Notes under the pieces: generated by a model
The model's input: only the letters and a program-made list of their open reading frames with translations
The model's database searches: none
What the model was told of the DNA's origin: nothing
Part shown: piece by piece, positions 25,949-38,228 of the stretch
Layout of the letters: every line of letters begins with the position of its first letter
Position numbering within the stretch: position 1 is the stretch's first letter
NCBI GenBank assembly: GCA_964017065.1
Contig: OZ024783.1
Span: 5,339,399 to 5,403,398 of the forward strand
Direction: 5' to 3'
DNA: 64,000 nucleotides
Origin: Haliclona indistincta
Lineage: Eukaryota > Porifera > Demospongiae > Haplosclerida > Chalinidae
Translations under genes and position numbers: made by a program

Positions 25949-26887
25949 ATGGCTCTAGCATATCTGCTTCTATTTAGTTCTTGTCTGCTGCAGTGGAGTT
26001 GTGCTAATACTCCTGTCATCCATGATGCTAAGATACCGGCATCCTCTCAGTGTGATGAGAGTGACCCTTTTGAAGACGATCAAGAGCTAATGGAAAAACT
26101 TAGAATAATCCATCAGCAGCTACCTGCTCCTGGATGTAACTCTCCTTCAACATGTATAGACATTCTTCGCTGCAACTCAAGTGCCCTATCAGGCTATTAC
26201 AAGATCCAGGCTATCAATGGCTCAACTGTTGAGATCTACTGCGACATGGAGGGGACTAACTGTGGAGGAGAAGGAGGCTGGATGAGAGTGGCCCATCTCA
26301 ACACTGAGTCATCAAGTCAGTGTCCTGTTGACTTTAAAATAGAGACTGATAACAACAAAACATTCTGCATCAGAGCTGATACCAGCAATACTGGGTGTGA
26401 ATCCATGCAGTTCGAATCACTTGATTTTACCTACTCACAAGTGTGTGGGCTTGTGCGTGGATACTCAAAGGGTTCTGTAGATGGCTTTGCAAATTCAGAA
26501 GGAAATGCCCGAAATGCTCGACTCAATGGTGTTTATGTTGATGGTGTCTCCATTACCTATGGTACTTCTTTTACTCATCTATGGACCTATGCTGCCTGTC
26601 ACTGTCCCTGTAACAATCCTATTCAAGCTCCCTCATTCGTTTCAAGTGATTTCTACTGTGAAGCCGGTAGCAATGAGGCAGGATGGCACACTAGTGACCC
26701 TCTATGGAATGGTATGCAGTGTGGAGGGCAAGAGGTACCTTGTTGTAACCACACTGGACTGCCCTGGTTCCACAAGAACACACTAACCTCCACCATTGCT
26801 CCTATTAAAGTGCGTGTCTGTCTGGATGAAGACACGTCTAACAATGAGAATATCGGAATTGAGCGCCTTGAACTATACATCAAGTAA
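25949..26887 (+). CDS. Secreted fibrinogen-like protein, gene D
   Basis: The most diverged one-exon paralogue, with 312 residues. Signal peptide MALAYLLLFSSCLLQWSCAN is followed by the acidic segment and a fibrinogen-like start (YCDMEGTNCGGEGGWMRV). The second module follows (YSQVCGLVRGYS, GVYVDGVSITYG, TYAACHCPCNN, LPWFHKNTL), ending LELYIK. It lacks about ten residues before the CPCN motif present in A-C and has several insertions elsewhere (GSNEAGWHTSDPL). An AATAAA at 27101-27106 lies about 215 bp after the stop. It is likely extracellular; the function is not recognised. Confidence 0.85.
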   Translation: MALAYLLLFSSCLLQWSCANTPVIHDAKIPASSQCDESDPFEDDQELMEKLRIIHQQLPAPGCNSPSTCIDILRCNSSALSGYYKIQAINGSTVEIYCDMEGTNCGGEGGWMRVAHLNTESSSQCPVDFKIETDNNKTFCIRADTSNTGCESMQFESLDFTYSQVCGLVRGYSKGSVDGFANSEGNARNARLNGVYVDGVSITYGTSFTHLWTYAACHCPCNNPIQAPSFVSSDFYCEAGSNEAGWHTSDPLWNGMQCGGQEVPCCNHTGLPWFHKNTLTSTIAPIKVRVCLDEDTSNNENIGIERLELYIK

Positions 26888-27915
26888 AAATTTGTGTCTG
26901 TTCCCTAACCACAAAACTTCATACAGTTATTAACTTTAGCCGGCAAGCATAGACCTTGCAATTGTTGTAGTGAGCTGTTTCAAGTGTTTTATAGAATTTT
27001 TTGAAATGTGGTATTATTTCAGCTGTTGTTCTTGCAAGTATGCATCTCAATTTTTGGTGTATTGTACATGTATGTGCTAATGTAATTTGGTGAATATGAC
27101 AATAAAAGAAGCTAAATCATTTATCTCTTCTTTGTGTTACAAAGAGAAGAGATAAAGTGAGTAAGTGTCTTTAAGTGTCTTTCGAACAATACGAAAATCA
27201 ACCACATAGTGTTGAGCTTTGAGTGGTAAGACAGTAAACAGCCATGTTTTGATAATACTGAACAGGGCTCAGTCTTACCTATGCACAAGCTTTAGAATAC
27301 ATTTTGAAAAGGAAGTAATGAACAAAAATGACATTATTTGTTTTCACTTCTTCACAATGTTGTTGTACAATACAGTTAGCTAGTCACTTTGGCTGTTGGC
27401 GTAGCTGCTAATGTAAGCTCCACAATACATACACTTCATTGATAACTGCCTTTTACCTGTAAGTGAATAGCATAAATTTAATCAGAAGTTCCAACTTCGA
27501 TCTTCATAGGATATGCATTGCATGTAGTATGTATTTTGTTATTGCAATTATAAAATTAGCAAATGATAATATTATTTTGCTCAAATTAAATTAACACTGA
27601 TCTGTATTATAAATCCTTTCGTGTTCACATTATTGGTTAGTGGTTCATATCTTGCAGTTATGTTCTTGTATGAAAATAATATAGTTGCAGTGTTATGTTG
27701 TGTTTGCCTATGGGATCCAAAACAGTTTAAAACCACGAAACAGACCTCAAACATGTTTTGCAAGAAACAAATGTAACTGAGTGCAATTTGCTGGAGTTCT
27801 TGGACAAGACAACATGAGGTTGGTAAACAAGGAAAATTTCCCAACCACAGCAGGGGATAATGAGGGATTGTTCATAATTATCATGAAATTTAATTTCAAC
27901 TATACTCTATCATTT
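26888..27915. other. No gene recognised; 3' flank of gene D
   Basis: The first 230 bp match the inverted relic at 24985-25225. The rest shows no repeat or coding structure that I can support. Confidence 0.5.
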
Positions 27916-28180
27916 GAGCAATCACCCCATCATGTATTAGAGCTTGAGGGAGTGACTGTGCGACGACCTGCTTGATTTCAGAAAAGAATATCCTCTCCTG
28001 ATTTCACATCAACAGGAATGTATGCTGTAATGCCTAGCGATATTCTAATGGTTGTTGGTGTAGAAATTATTAGGACTCCCATTACAGATGACCTCCTTAT
28101 CAGCCTGAGTAGGGTTTATTTTACTGTTATGCAGCTTTGGCTAAAATGTGGTGCCTTGAATATTATGTTCTCTCGACTGT
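27916..28180 (+). pseudogene. GATM: Glycine amidinotransferase (GATM) relic
   Basis: The frame reads HVLELEGVTVRRP, a stop (27973), then SSPDFTSTGMYAVMPSDILM and VVGVEIIRTPI, then RVYF..KCGAL. From memory GATM has EGVTVRRPDPIDW, then TPDFESTGLYSAMPRDIL, VVGNEIIEAPMAWR, and later RRGAKW, in the same order. The enzyme transfers an amidino group from arginine to glycine, giving guanidinoacetate for creatine synthesis. Here there is an in-frame stop, the conserved NEIIEAPMAWR block has decayed after the first residues, and no catalytic Cys/His/Asp region is seen. I treat it as a dead fragment. Confidence 0.65.
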
Positions 28181-28221
28181 CTATGGGCACGTCTACCAAT
28201 GTCTACTACTCTCTTCTTTAG

Positions 28222-28296
28222 TGTACAGATGCTCTTGAGAGGTTAGAGATAGCTGATGGAGGCAGTGAGGACCATCCTGAGGAGGAGGTCATCTAG
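28222..28296 (+). other. Possible orphan terminal exon
   Basis: A pyrimidine-rich acceptor (CTCTCTTCTTTAG) is followed by 24 open codons, CTDALERLEIADGGSEDHPE and four more, then TAG. The acidic, charged ending looks coding, but I cannot name a family or find a partner exon. It may be part of the GATM-region relic or chance. Confidence 0.25.
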
Positions 28297-28961
28297 CAAT
28301 GGGGAGATGGAAAATGGTAAGAGTACAGACAAACCACTACAATTATATGTAATGGTTTTTAGGTACATTATCGTAGCTACAAACCACTAAAATGTGGTAT
28401 GTGTAGCATTACATTAATATTGTAGCTACACGTACCACAGATATGATAAACACAATTGTTGACATTACCATATAGTACTTAGCAACAACAAAAACAGTGA
28501 ACTTTCTACAATGCATGCACCCTTCCAAGAAAATGGTATTTTTATTCACTTACATTATGCATGTTAGTACATGTTCTATAATAAAATAATTACCATCTCC
28601 ATTGGCTACTATACCATTTCTCTTCTTTGTGTTCTCTCTTCTTTGTGAGAGTGTTTCATTTAATCTCTTCTTTGAAGCAAAAATTCAAAAGCATTTATCT
28701 CTTCTTTAAAAATGATTATGATCCAGAGATACGCATGCACGACCATGATGATCTCATACAGAATTCATCGCAATAATAAAAATAACTATATATAGTTATA
28801 CACTGATTGCAGCATAGGTAATACATACCATTACACACTACACACATTACATTACACACTATAGTTGTTCTACAGTGACATAATGAGACACAAAGTACAT
28901 GATTCAGCAGTAATTAAAGTGTTAAGATGTTTGTATGCAGTGGTAGCGGTTTGGACTCGAA
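28297..28961. other. No gene recognised; 3' flank of NIDO-1
   Basis: AT-rich with TCTCTTCTTTG repeats near 28620-28700. It probably contains the 3' UTR of the minus-strand gene. Confidence 0.4.
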
Positions 28962-31900
28962 CTAGTAGACCACATCAAAACCTTTTAAACTAAACAGGAA
29001 CCTTCGATCCTATAAGTTTGACATAATACTGTAACACTAGTGTACAAATTAGCTTACCTCCATAAGTACGGGCAAAACATTTCCAGGTATTACTCCATTG
29101 CCAAAATAAGTATAAAATAGAAATGTCACTTGACCCTGACTGTTGTCTTCAATGGTAGACTCGATAATAATTCCTTCCATAATTTCAAAATGACTGTAAA
29201 AATTTGCACGAATGAAACAATCAAAAGTTTGTCTACTATGCAAACCGGTCTGGAGGAGGATATGGTATAGGACTAAATAAGTTGAATCCATTAATCCATA
29301 TTCCAATAAAGATGATTTGTGTTGCACTAATCTCAAAATCTTTCAATGCTTTGTCGGTAAACTGTGTAATAAAAATTGCTAATTCAAAATGAATTACATA
29401 TTGAATATAACTTACGTTATTGGTATTATAATTTTTCACAGTGAATCTGATATTGTTTTCAGCTATCACAGTTGGCAGTGACACAACAGGAGGTGGTGGT
29501 GGTAGCTCAACTCCTATGCACATACGTGACAGTAATTGTGCATGAGAGCATTGTCAGTTTCATTTCTTACGTTGACAAGAGCCATTCACTAGTTTGTAAC
29601 CTTCAAAACAGACACAGCTAAAAGATCCCGGTGAGTTGTTGCAGTTGCTATTTTCAACACAAATATTCGAATCACTACGTGCAGCCTCTTCACATTCATC
29701 GATGTCTATGCACAGGACATAAGACATAAATACCACATGGTATAAGCACGTCATTATTCTATACCTTCACAAATTTGTTGTTCTTCAAGATATCTGTATC
29801 CAGCTCTACAGCTGCATGTGAAAGATCCCACAGTGTTGGTGCAAATTTGATCACAAGGTTGAAACAGTGTGCATTCGTCTTGGTCTGCATGAAAATGATA
29901 ACAAAGTCATTATAACACATGGCAGTATTACGAGATTCCCAACATAATTTTTTGTGCTTACCAACACATTGGGTATCAGTCGGTCTTGGAAGTGTGTATC
30001 CTGCTGGACAGAAGCATTGTGCAATTCCATTGACAGCAGCACAGGAATGTGAACATCTTACTTCATCTCGACACGGATTCTGAACTATAGCGTTACAAGT
30101 AAAATTCTTGTTGAAACATGTATTTTCAATTTTTAATACCTGTACAAGTTCTTCCATCATTGTTTAGCATGAAACCAGGTTGACAGGAACAATTATAAGA
30201 GCCCACTGTGTTAATGCATCGCTGTTGACAATCATTAACTCCTTCACATTCATTAATGTCTACGTAAAATAAAAAGAGGAGGTAAAGTATTGAATTTTAT
30301 GTGGTCCACATTACCCTGGCATGCTCCTGTTTCTCTAACCAGTCTAAAGCCTCTTTCACAACTGCACATGAAACTTCCGAATGAGTTTATGCAAATTTGA
30401 CTACAAGTTGTCAAATGACTTGCACATTCGTCAATATCTGTGAATTATAATGTTAGACCATTACTTTGATGAATGCTCAATTTTGTACCTAGGCATTTCT
30501 CTCCATTTCCAGTGTATCCTGCTGGACATGGTCCACAAGCTGCTCCATGCCCTGGGGCTCGCACATCGATGCATTCCACTCCATCGAAGCATTGTATTTC
30601 AGAGCATCCATTCGCATCCTCTTCACAGAATCGACCAGAGTAGGCTGTATGGGGATGAAACGACATGCAATGCATTAAATTTTATCATACCGTACCTGCA
30701 GGACAGTTGCAGCTTAACACGTAAGAGGTGTTTGTTGGTGGCTCTCCCATAAGTGTACAATTTCTACCATTCTTGCAAGCACATATCTCTACGGTTGGGG
30801 TCAGTGACGATGAAGCGCCTTCATCATCAATAGCTAAAAAGCTCAATTCAAAGGGAACAGCTTCAAAAAGTGTCCACTGGAAAGTGTAGGTGCCATCACC
30901 ATCATCTGTCAGAGAAGAGTTTGGTGGTAGTCCTCCAACAACCTCGACAGTGAAGTTATCTCCCGAGTCATCTTTTGCCTGAAAAACGTAGATAGAAGTT
31001 TCACCAGTTTCTACTTCAAAGATATCATCTCCAGTAATGTTTGGAGGGAAATTATCTGCACAATAAAAGGCATTAAGCGTAACAAGATATCAATAACCAA
31101 TGTCGTACTGAGCGATGATGTCGTGTTATCCAATTCTTCAACTGATTCCAAGTTTTCTCTAGCAACTTCTCTATCTCCAGTTGCAGCAAAGTCAATCAGG
31201 CAACCGCGATTGTTACCACAGATTGCCCTCTGTTCATCGTTGTACTCAATTTCATCAGCAAATAGCGGAGTGAATGCTTGACGTTTGCCTCGTGGTGCTG
31301 TGCTCTTGTTTGTAAACATCACTGGGTCTTCGCTGTTGACACGCCCTACAAAAAGGTACACTAGTATAATATTCTCTTCCTACAAGTACATCTAGAGCTA
31401 AATTATAAAGTGCTTGCATGAGGATTCTTATCTTTAGGGCAGTCCACAAAGTCCATGCATGGTCACCAGTACCTTTATGACTTACAATTTAACATGTGAA
31501 TATAGATTTGTCTTGAACTAGAGGTTCTGGGTATCACAGTTCCTGCTCTGTTCCTGAACTCATTTTCATGATTTCCATCTCCATTTCCAAGTAGTCCAAC
31601 AGGTCTTCCTTGATACCGTTTTGATACATAGACTACTGTATTAAACCAAGCTGACCGTATGTATACATACAAAGATACACCATTCCTGAAAGAGCAACGA
31701 ATTACTCTTCTGGTATCCCAATAAACAAGACTGTTTTCAAAAACCATAGGATTGGCTCTGGTTGCAGCGGTCCTGGTAATTTCAGAATCAGATCTGTCTC
31801 TCGCTCTTCGAGTGTGAAATAATTGCATTCCATTCTCTCGATCAATCTGCCAGACGAAAAATTATGAATTAAGCTGTATAATGTACAAAATACCTCAAAT

Positions 31901-34900
31901 ATGTCATCGGTGTTTGGTATTCCAAATGTCAAGCGTGTCACTGCAGTAGCTGATGAACCAACACGTGTATTCTCAGCTTGCATTTCAAATATAGGTAGGC
32001 CCATGGCATTGGTGGAGGGTATTCGCATTAGCACAAACTGTCCTCTTCCCATGAACTCATAATAAGATTGATCAAGTGTCCGGTAATGAGGGTCCATGTA
32101 TGAACTGCCTGTAAAAAGTACAAAAAATTAATTATAATTTAATGATGAACAAACCTATCATTGGTGGACTATATCTACTGCCATCATCAATGATTCTTGC
32201 ATCGTAATATCGAAAACACATTCCAGCTTGACAACACGTGTCCTTGAAGACTACTTCAGTGTTGTTATAGAGTTCAAACTGTGTCAATGGATGATATGGC
32301 AGTAGGACTCCAGCACATCCAGTACTAGTTTCATGTGTAGTAATCAAATTCCTATAATAGTAAAAAAATTTACACAACTAGCTTTTGCTAAGTTATATTG
32401 TACGGCTGCCGTTGATCGAATTATAATATATATTTGGCGCAGCTTCAAACCTATTATTATAATTATAGTATTGCATTCAAATTATAAGATTTCCAATGCT
32501 CTGACCAAAAACTATAACAGTGGAGGATGTAACGAACGTTACAACACTTGAACAGGGGAGTATTATAATTATTGTAGTTTATCTAGCATGATGCCTCATT
32601 GCATGTAGCAATCGGTTTAATATTGAACCACTAAAATACATTAGAGTAATCATGGTATGGTAAAGCTAAATAGTGACATGATTCATAGCCTGGACCAGTT
32701 ATCTTACCCAGAATTGGCATAACAGCATTGTCTAGTATAGTGGCGAGATGTTCCCGTGCCTCTCCCTTGTTCAAATGAAAATGCCCATACATAACAGTTG
32801 CAACGATCACCGTTTCTGTTAGGCTGCACCACGAATTCCATTTCTCTATTTATTTGTGAAACAGTAGGTGGACATCTTGGTATTTGACGATCTATTCCAT
32901 TCATTGCGCCATGGTCTATTATATCTTTATCGCATTGTTCAAGTCTTACGCATTCTGCACTGGTTCTATCCAGTAGACCAATATTGCCTGTATCGTTGCT
33001 TGTTGTAAATCCAAACACTGTTGATCTTTTAGCTCTTTGACCACAGTCACCAACATTGGATACGATAAAGTCAAAACCGGAAGCAGGATGGTTATAGAGA
33101 AGAACTCTCCCGGCATTGTAGCCAACCACTGCGTGTTTGCCTGATTTTGTAGCTGACCACTGCATTCGATCACAGACGTAGGAATAAAACCAGTAGGTGT
33201 GGATATAGTCAGTAATAAGAACAGCTTGGTATGTGTTGGTCTAAGGAACGAAAGAAAATTTAGCTACATTGCAAATAGGGACTTACTCTACTGAGAAGTT
33301 CATCATTGACATCAGCATCGGGTGATCCATGAGGAAAGGGATGAACATTCTCCCATTGAGCTACTAGCATAGCACGAGCCTGAAAATCTCGGAAATATCT
33401 GCTCCGAACAATTGAAACAGCATCAGCTAAATAAGCAGCACCGTTATCGAAGAAGCCTCCTCCTTCTCCCTCTTTGATAACAACATAGCGTACAGTGCCC
33501 TCTCGACGAATGTCATTGTCACTCCAGTAGGGAGCAAATACATACCTGCCTTGAATGTATCTGTCTCGAGTTGGAAATCTTTCAGGCTTGTCATAAAACC
33601 ATCTAGTTCCCATTGAAATGACACCATTCTCACTAACCTGGATTAAAATTCATAGTTGTACATGTACTAAGTGGTCAGAGACATGTCTTAACTCACATAA
33701 GCTGTGTAGAAGACCCTTCCTGCTATTGGTATTCCATCAATGGGAATTGGATCAGATACAGCTTCTAAATTTCTTGGCAGCGTTTTGACATTAGGTAAAT
33801 TTTGAGTAAGATCAAAAAATCGAAGATTTTCCACAACTTTTGGTGCTTCAGTAGTAATGTGATAAAAGGAAAACAAATAATATATAATTATCAGTTGAAA
33901 TTATTATATTTAAGGGAGCAGAGTCACACCTATGCATGTATTTTGGACTGGTTGCTAGGGGATTGTATCTCAGAATCTACTGCTTATTGCAAGAAACCAA
34001 AGACCTATGCTACAAGACTGGCGAAGGCTGCACACATGTACGCTGTGAGTGTGACTTGTGACTTTTGGCTCATAGTATACCAAACCCAGCTGGACTTCAA
34101 GTTTCATACCAGGTAAGGTAAGTGCTGAGTATTGTTGGTTTACTATTCGACCATCCTTATTCAATTTTGATTTCGTATTATTGATTTAGTAATTAACTAT
34201 TGCAGTTGAACAAGCATGCACTCACGGGTTTGAAATGTGCCCAAGGATGATTCGTTCCTTCCCTGAGTGTTATTAGCCACTACTTTATAGCAGTACACTG
34301 TGTAAGGATCAAGATTGTTCAGTGTCACATTGTACTGCTGGTCTCTTATGGTGAAGAAGTCAGTGTGGTTGAGACCATAAACAGTCACACTTTTGTTGTA
34401 GTCCTCAACTGAGTTGGTAGGACAGCCACTGCTGTTGGTAGTGTAGTAGACAGTGTATTGTTCAGGAGAGTAGGTCACTACAGGAACACTCCATTGTATC
34501 ACAGCAGAGGTTGGTGATCTAATTAAAGCTGGTAGTAAAATTGGAGCTCCTGGTAGTGAGGGACCTGCACGTTGATGGGTTAATGGAGGCAATGTTATTA
34601 TGCTGAACCTCACCTTTCACAGTGGCCTGTGTTGTGTTACTGGCAGTAATAATGAGTGATCCACTGATGCTAAACACAAAAGTGCAGCTGTAGACTAGTG
34701 TGGCTGGACCTAAGGATGCAGTCTGCTGTACTGAGCTGCTCTGAGAGACTGCATCTCCTGCTGCCATCACTGGACTAGTTGAAAGCCCATCAGTGACTGA
34801 TACACTGTTTCTGGTTAACATGAATGAAAGTGATTCTCCTGATTGATGAGAGATAGGTCTAAATGTTCCTCCACACTGTACAGTGAAGGAGTTGTATCCA

Positions 34901-37249
34901 CTGATATCCAGTACTGTACTAGTATTGGAAGACACTTGCACACTCAATGATGGAACTGGTAATAAATAGAATAAAAGGACATGCACAAAATGAATAAGTT
35001 AAACATACTTGCAATGTTTACATTCAAGGAAGAGGAGATAGTTCCAAGGATGTTGCTATTTCCAGGAAAATGTGCTGCACACGATATTGACCTGGAGGTA
35101 GCACTGCTAACTTTGATGGGCTGAAAAATGAGGACACTTGCATTGGAACCGATGCTCATACTAGTAAAGGGGCTCAGTTCTGAACTCCAAATGATTGTTG
35201 CACCCGAAATACTGGTGCATGTCACATTAAAATTTTCTCCTAAGTAATAAACTGTTCTGTTACCACCAGGTGAACTGTGTACTGCTGGAGTTGGAACTGC
35301 ATGTAGAAGATAATGAATAATGACATGAAATTTCTCTAAGTGAATGTACCTCTAGCGATGAGATCATAAGATGACTGATTACTGATTTGTTTGATCAGGT
35401 GTTCTCCTGGGTTAGCTGAAGAGACTGTCACTTTGCAGGAGTAGGTTGTAGCTTCAGCTGGACTCAAGTTGGGTAGTACTAGGTCCTGTTCACTGCCTCT
35501 TGTCACACCATTGGAGTACCACTGGTACTGGATGGTGAGGATGGTGAGCTGGCTGAGCTGAGGATGGAGTGTGACAGAGCAGTTCAGTCTAGTACTGGTA
35601 CCCAGTAGAGGTTGTGAGGGGAATCCATTGGATGGTCCAGTGTGAACATCAATATGAGAAACTGTAAGAGACAACTAAATGATGACAGTTTAGCTCAATC
35701 CACTCACATGCTGCAGTGAAGTTGGCTCTAGCCGTTACTTGTTGTCTGTCAGTAGACACACGACAGGAGTACAGTCCAGAGCTTTCAACAGTAGTCTCGA
35801 TCAAAGTCAACTCAGTCACATACACTGAAGCACCTGGCCCTGATCCTTGCTGTAGTACAAACCCACCACTACCAGTGACCAGACTCCCTCTGTGCATCCA
35901 CTGGACTGAGAGCAGGTTAGTGGTGACTGGTAGTGAAGCATTCACTTCACAAGAGAGCACAGATGACTGTCTAAGAACAGTATTCACTGGTATCAAGAGA
36001 TTGGCACTCTGGAGAGATCCTGTGATTAAATAAATTGCACACATGTATTTGAATCCTTTTGCTTTTTATACCTTGCACTTGAAGATTTATCTGGCTAGTG
36101 ATATTACTGGAACTAGTAGCAGCATTACAGGAGTACAGTCCTGCACTAGTAGCTGAGATAGTGGCTAGTGTCAGGTTACAAGAGAAGGTGTCACTGATCT
36201 GTGTGTTCCCATGTGGCTGGGGACTGGAGCAGTTGTTGATGATAGTATTAGTGCTGTCTCTCCATTCAATACTGAGAGCACTGTAGTCTGGTCCAATGGT
36301 GCTACTCAGTGAGACAGTACACTGCAGCTCAACATTCTGGTCACCATCAACCACATATGAAGGCGGATTAGTGATAGTGACATTATCAACTGAAACAACT
36401 ATTGGAAAATATTACACGAGTAAGGATTTTGAGGTGTAAAGCTAATCTACAATATAACATTATAGTGGCTTGTATTGTGACCAGAAGTTACATGTAATGT
36501 CAATGCAAATGATATCACGATAGAAAAGTCTCTATATCCACGTTGCAACACAGCTCAAGTTACTGTGTGACATTGTAAACCACCCATAAAAGTTAGTCTG
36601 GATTGTAATAAATTTAATTAGAGCACATGCAGTGCTTGAACCTATGTCAACAAGCTTGGTTGTTAAAGTGTAAACATCTTTAATAAGTGACTATTTCTAC
36701 ACTGCTCAAAACCAATAGACAGACCTATAGTTGGTGTCGGACTTGGAGTAATGTATGGTGTTGAAGTGGGAAGAATTGCAGCACTTGAAGCAGCAGCTCC
36801 TAAACAAAATTATGACAGATTATTAAAATTATTTGCGGTGTGAAATTACCACAAGATGAAGTTGCTGTCACACTCGCAATAAAATTTCCGTTACCTGCAG
36901 AATGCATAATTATAGCAAGTTTAATTTTGTTCATGATCTTAATTATCAGTTCTTTAGTTATATAATAGTAATGATATTCAATCTTACTTCCGCAGCCAAT
37001 TTGAGCAATGTCAGGACAGCAGTCGCCCAGATCAAAACAGAGAATATCACAGTAGCAGTTTCCTCCAACACCTTGACAGAGCTCGGCCCCATTAACTTCA
37101 CAGCAACCGTCTCTTTTTCCGGTCAATTTGAAACAGGATCCTCCTATTATGTATGAAAAAAGTGTAACGTACACGTACTTCGTTAGCTCAAAGTGTTTGG
37201 TTTAGAAACATGCTTTGCATACCTGATGTGGGTGAACATGAAGGTGTTG
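28962..37249 (-). CDS. NIDO-1: SMB-Ig(5)-FN3-NIDO-AMOP-VWD-EGF protein, 5' end missing
   Basis: Exons: 37223-37249, 36988-37143, 36850-36894, 36725-36799, 36072-36398, 35708-36019, 35350-35661, 35009-35296, 34614-34955, 34226-34564, 33697-33845, 33287-33637, 32708-33240, 32155-32351, 31894-32108, 31486-31846, 31109-31345, 30696-31055, 30489-30644, 30315-30437, 30140-30259, 29962-30084, 29765-29884, 29571-29705, 29416-29513, 29246-29361, 29058-29193, 28962-29009. All phases close; 1932 residues plus the missing start. Residues about 9-60 are somatomedin-B-like ([14 protein letters not shown]). Five Ig domains span about 101-627, FN3 628-740, NIDO about 741-1000 ([19 protein letters not shown]), AMOP about 1040-1150 (TRQCCY), and VWD 1151-1342 ([10 protein letters not shown]). 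A cadherin/Ig-like stretch follows, six EGF-like exons span 1542-1800 (several DIDEC/DINEC, calcium-binding), and a conserved tail ends in FDVVY. No membrane helix is seen. RAKR and RGKR look like furin sites. It is likely a large extracellular adhesion or mucin-like protein. Confidence 0.8.
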
Positions 37250-37675
37250 CTGTAAAAAAAGATGAATTCAATTGCAGCAATTATTTGACATAAAATTGAA
37301 TGCATGCTGCAGAGTACTATTAGGGAGGCACGGTAGTGACTCCCTATGTAGGGTTGAACGGAAAAATGGTGATGAATTTTACACTTCCAAAGTCACTTAG
37401 ATCTGCTATCTAGTGTTGCCCCATCCTACAGGAGCAAAGAGATTGCTCAGTCGAAATTGTTACTTAAGTGACAAACCTGGAAACGGTGAAAATCGAGTTT
37501 CACCATCTTCGTTTTCTTCTTCTTCTTTCTTAGGGTCCGCAATGAAAAAATCGACTGTCACAGATTCAGCGGGATGGCGACTCAGTGTGTAGAGTTGCTT
37601 GTGGTACGGACATAGTACGGAAAGACAGAGAAGCGCCAAGTCTTTCCTTTTGCAGGAAGAAATAAAGGCAATGAC

Positions 37676-38228
37676 TATTTTTACGGTACCGTAAAAATAA
37701 CTCCCCTGCTATTTTTACGGCATTCGCCTGGCTACTAAACCCTAAAATAACCTTCTCCTAACTGCGCAAAGTTGAAAGGGTCGTCCTAAACCGGGACTTC
37801 GGTCCTTGGTAAGCCTAAGGATCGTCGGGAGGGGCGTCCTAAACAGGGCCTTCCGCCCTAGCTAAGGATCGTTGGGAGGGGCGTTCTAAACAGGGCCTTC
37901 GGCCCTAGCTATGGATCATCGGGAGGGGCATTCTAACCGGGCCTCCGGCCCTCACAAGGATCGTCGAGAGTGTCGTAACTAGCTAAAAAACCTTAAGTTC
38001 TTTGTAAAAAAATAGAAAAACATATGGCTGCAGAGAGAATCGAACCACGAATGTCCGCTTCACAAGCCACCATACCAAACCACTGAGCCACTGGAAACTG
38101 CTGACCGGTCAATACTACAAACAAGCCTTTATAGCATTCTGTACGCGCGCTCATGCACGTATAAAAAGAATGCCGTAAAAATAGCAGGGGATTTATTTTT
38201 ACGGTACCGTGAAAAGTCACTACGAAAA
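37676..38228. mobile_element. Inverted-repeat element in the left arm of the fold-back element
   Basis: Bounded by TTTTTACGGTACCGTAAAAAT and its inverse near 38205. It is absent from the matching position in the right arm (about 38808), so it inserted after the fold-back element formed. It carries the SINE-like repeat 37735-38110. Confidence 0.65.
37735..38110 (-). mobile_element. tRNA-derived SINE-like repeat (copy 2)
   Basis: The minus-strand head (38110 to 38030) reads TGGCTCAGTGG, then GGTTCGATTC at tRNA spacing. It is followed by an A/T link and tandem units around GGGCGTCCTAAACAGGGCC, ending in a short CCCTAAA motif (plus strand 37738). Confidence 0.7.
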
